Shown: in pieces, positions 61,970 to 64,000 of the stretch | Position numbering within the stretch: the first letter of the stretch is position 1 | Layout: every line of letters begins with the position of its first letter | Assembly (NCBI RefSeq): GCF_002079305.1 | Contig: NZ_CP015039.1 | Coordinates: forward strand, 2,898,001-2,962,000 | Origin: Rhodovulum sp. P5 | Lineage (GTDB): Bacteria; Pseudomonadota; Alphaproteobacteria; Rhodobacterales; Rhodobacteraceae | DNA length: 64,000 nt | Direction of reading: 5' to 3' | Notes under the pieces: model-generated | What the model was told of the DNA's origin: nothing | Seen by the model: only the letters and a program-made list of their open reading frames with translations | Database searches by the model: none | Translations under genes and position numbers: made by a program

Positions 61970-64000
61970 ATGCTGAAACGACTCCTGCAGATGCCGATCA
62001 GCCGCCGCCTTCCGATGATTACCCTTTTGATGGTGGGGATCATGGCCCTGATGGGCGCGGTCCTGTACCAGCGCGCCTATCACCACGAGATCGAGTCGGT
62101 CCGGGAAAACATCGCCTTCGTGGCGCAGGATCAGGCCGCGCGCGTTGAGGAGTGGTACGAGACGACCGCCCGCGATCTGGTGCTGCAGGCGTCAATCCCA
62201 TCGACGGCCAGCGCGGTGCGGAAGCTTCGCATGGCAGTCAGCAGCGACAAGGGCATGGACAAGGCCAAGCTGGCCTATACCACCGACAATCCCCATCCGC
62301 TGGGTGCGCGGCAGAACCTGGACAAGGCCGAGGATGGATCGGTCTATTCGGCCACGCATGAATTGCTGCACCCGCGGTTCCGCAAGGTGTTCGAGCTTTT
62401 CGGGTACTACGACATCTTCCTGTTCGATCCCAAGGGCAACCTGCTTTACACCGTCGTGAAGGAGGCCGACTTCGGCGAGAACTTCAAGACCGGCCCCTAT
62501 GCCGAAACGGGCCTGGGCGTGGTCTTCCGCGGCGCGCTGGATGCAGAGCCCGGCACCGTCGCCACCGCCGATTTCGAACCCTACGCCCCCAGTGCCGGAG
62601 TGCCGGCGGCCTTCCTTGCAACGCCGATCTTCGACGAACGCGGCACGCGGGTCGGTGTCATGGCGGTGCAGTTGTCGGTGGAGGCGCTGTCGGCCAATCT
62701 GGCGGCGGCTTCGATCCTCGGCAAGAAGGGCGACATGTACCTTGTGGGCGATGACGGGCGGGCGCGCACCCGCTCTCGCTTCGACGGGCGGTTTGCGGAA
62801 TTCGACAGCCTTTCGGACGTGTCCTATATCGCTGATCTGCGGCGCGGGATCACAGGGCCGCAGTTCGGTGTGGCGGGCGTCACCGGGGCGAAAAGCATCG
62901 TCCACACCCAGCCCATCGACTTCGACTGGGGCAAGTGGACGCTTGCCCTTGAACTGGACCAGAAGGAACATCTGGCGGGCCTGATGGCGTTCCGCAACGG
63001 TGTGATGGTCTTCGTCGGTATCGGCCTCGTGCTGGGCATGGGGCTGGGCATGTCGTCGTCGCGCAGCATCACCGGGCCGCTGGCCAGTGTCATCGCCTCG
63101 ATCGAGGAGGTGGCGAAGGGCAACTATCACGCCGATATCGAGGTCGCCGACCGGTTGGATGAAATCGGCCTTCTGGGCCGCTGCATACAGGATTTCCGCG
63201 ACAAGCTGGCCGCCGCCGAGGAGGGCGAGGCCAAGCGCGAGCGGGACCGGAATGCGCAGGAAATGGTGACGTCGAAACTGGGCGACGCGATGAAGGGGCT
63301 GGCCGAGGGCGACCTGACCGTCACGCTGGAAGACAAGTTCCCCTATGGGTTCGAGCCGATCCGGGAAAACTACAACCGGACGATCACGACCGTGCGCGAC
63401 ATGCTGTTGGCGGTCGTCGAGAACGCTACCGAAATTCATGTCCGGGCCGAGGAAATCTCCTCCTCCTCCGACGACCTGTCCCACCGGACCGAGAACCAGG
63501 CCGCGACGCTGGAGGAAACCACCGCGGCGCTGGACGAGTTGACCGGATCGGTGAAATCGGCCGCCGAAAATGCGGATGGCGTGGAAAAGGTGGTTCAGCA
63601 GGCCCGGCGCGAGGCCGAGGACAGCGGCCGCGTCGTGACCGAGGCCGTGGGCGCGATGGCCGAGATCCAGCAATCCTCCGAAGAGATTTCCCGCGTCACC
63701 GGCGTGATCGACGACATCGCCTTCCAGACCAACCTTCTGGCGCTGAATGCCGGGGTGGAGGCCGCGCGCGCAGGCGAGGCCGGCCGAGGCTTTGCCGTCG
63801 TGGCATCGGAAGTGCGGTCGCTGGCCCAGCATTCGTCGGACGCGGCCAAGGAGATCAAGCAGTTCATCGACAAAAGCTCGGACCATGTCGAAAAGGGCGT
63901 CGACCTTGTCAACCGGGCGGGCGCGGCGCTGCAACATATCGTGGAACGTGTCGCCAACATCTCTGACCTTGTCAGCGAGATCGCTTCGGGCGCGCGGGAC
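61970..64000 (+). CDS. Methyl-accepting chemotaxis protein (3' end beyond the window)
   Basis: The frame runs from the ATG at 61970 for 677 codons to the right edge without a stop. TM1 is at about residues 14-34, followed by a large periplasmic sensing region of about 300 residues that looks like a double Cache domain (FGYYDIFLFDPKGNLLYTV; GDMYLVGDDGRARTRSRFDG). TM2 (about 342-362) and a HAMP region follow. The signalling domain contains the hairpin-tip sequence DDIAFQTNLLALNAGVEAAR and then AGEAGRGFAVVASEVRSLAQ. The conserved tip places it firmly among chemoreceptors; Gly replaces Ala in LNAGVEAAR, a change I associate with Rhodobacterales receptors. The Cache domain suggests a small-molecule ligand. 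The end of the second methylation helix lies outside the window. Confidence 0.93.
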   Translation, partial: MLKRLLQMPISRRLPMITLLMVGIMALMGAVLYQRAYHHEIESVRENIAFVAQDQAARVEEWYETTARDLVLQASIPSTASAVRKLRMAVSSDKGMDKAKLAYTTDNPHPLGARQNLDKAEDGSVYSATHELLHPRFRKVFELFGYYDIFLFDPKGNLLYTVVKEADFGENFKTGPYAETGLGVVFRGALDAEPGTVATADFEPYAPSAGVPAAFLATPIFDERGTRVGVMAVQLSVEALSANLAAASILGKKGDMYLVGDDGRARTRSRFDGRFAEFDSLSDVSYIADLRRGITGPQFGVAGVTGAKSIVHTQPIDFDWGKWTLALELDQKEHLAGLMAFRNGVMVFVGIGLVLGMGLGMSSSRSITGPLASVIASIEEVAKGNYHADIEVADRLDEIGLLGRCIQDFRDKLAAAEEGEAKRERDRNAQEMVTSKLGDAMKGLAEGDLTVTLEDKFPYGFEPIRENYNRTITTVRDMLLAVVENATEIHVRAEEISSSSDDLSHRTENQAATLEETTAALDELTGSVKSAAENADGVEKVVQQARREAEDSGRVVTEAVGAMAEIQQSSEEISRVTGVIDDIAFQTNLLALNAGVEAARAGEAGRGFAVVASEVRSLAQHSSDAAKEIKQFIDKSSDHVEKGVDLVNRAGAALQHIVERVANISDLVSEIASGARD

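Overview
This 64 kb window is GC-rich chromosomal DNA from an alphaproteobacterium, most likely of the Rhodobacterales (Rhodobacteraceae). The evidence is the gene families and their style: NnrU, a psd-pssA pair, TctCBA, TRAP (DctP/DctQ/DctM and TAXI) transporters, GlpR-GlpD-GlpK, a DgcA-DgcN pair, and a very large aspartate- and glycine-rich RTX protein. Promoters, where visible, carry -10 boxes such as TAGGCT. No tRNA, rRNA, insertion sequence, phage gene or CRISPR array was found.

Layout. 1-5.1 kb: an NnrU-type membrane protein cut by the left edge, a small membrane protein, a periplasmic SUOX-fold protein paired with a hybrid sensor kinase, and a sarcosine/dimethylglycine-type methyltransferase. 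5.2-6.7 kb: psd and pssA, the two-step phosphatidylethanolamine pathway. 6.7-9.5 kb: capsule export genes kpsT-kpsE, divergent from kpsM. 9.5-10.9 kb: a regulator of the short-chain fatty acyl-CoA (ScfR/PccR) type. 11.1-16.8 kb: tctC-tctB-tctA, an oxalate-CoA-ligase-like synthetase and a ketopantoate-reductase-like enzyme, suggesting uptake and CoA activation of a small carboxylic acid. 17.0-20.9 kb: a TRAP operon whose binding-protein gene carries a frameshift and whose small permease is fused to a TM2 domain and a coiled coil. 20.9-26.2 kb: glpR divergent from glpD-glpK and an iron-type alcohol dehydrogenase, with paired GlpR-like operators. 26.3-29.1 kb: a TAXI-TRAP binding protein and fused permease. 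29.3-40.4 kb: one long, tightly packed operon with a complete Liv-type ABC transporter, class III aminotransferase, beta-keto acid cleavage enzyme, GNAT acetyltransferase, HDAC-like deacetylase, DgcA and DgcN. It looks like a pathway for an imported amino compound that runs through N-acetylated intermediates. 61.97 kb to the right edge: a methyl-accepting chemotaxis protein, truncated by the window.

One third of the window (40.68-61.79 kb) is a single uninterrupted gene for a protein of about 7,040 residues. It has no N-terminal signal peptide and ends in a type I secretion-like tail. Its core is sixteen copies of a 219-residue module (657 bp, exact register) in blocks of nine and seven. Each module joins a cadherin-like domain, RTX calcium-binding nonapeptides and a short beta module. 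The last third holds further RTX arrays, a PA14 domain, an unassigned domain and an FG-GAP/VCBS propeller. Long, apparently perfect DNA identities between modules of different blocks point to recent recombination or gene conversion. No type I exporter or LapD/LapG gene is in the window.

A second recurring theme is transport: four substrate-binding-protein operons (TTT, TRAP, TAXI-TRAP, ABC) each have a strong GC hairpin between the binding-protein gene and the first permease gene. Identifications rest on reading motifs and gene order by eye; no database search was run.
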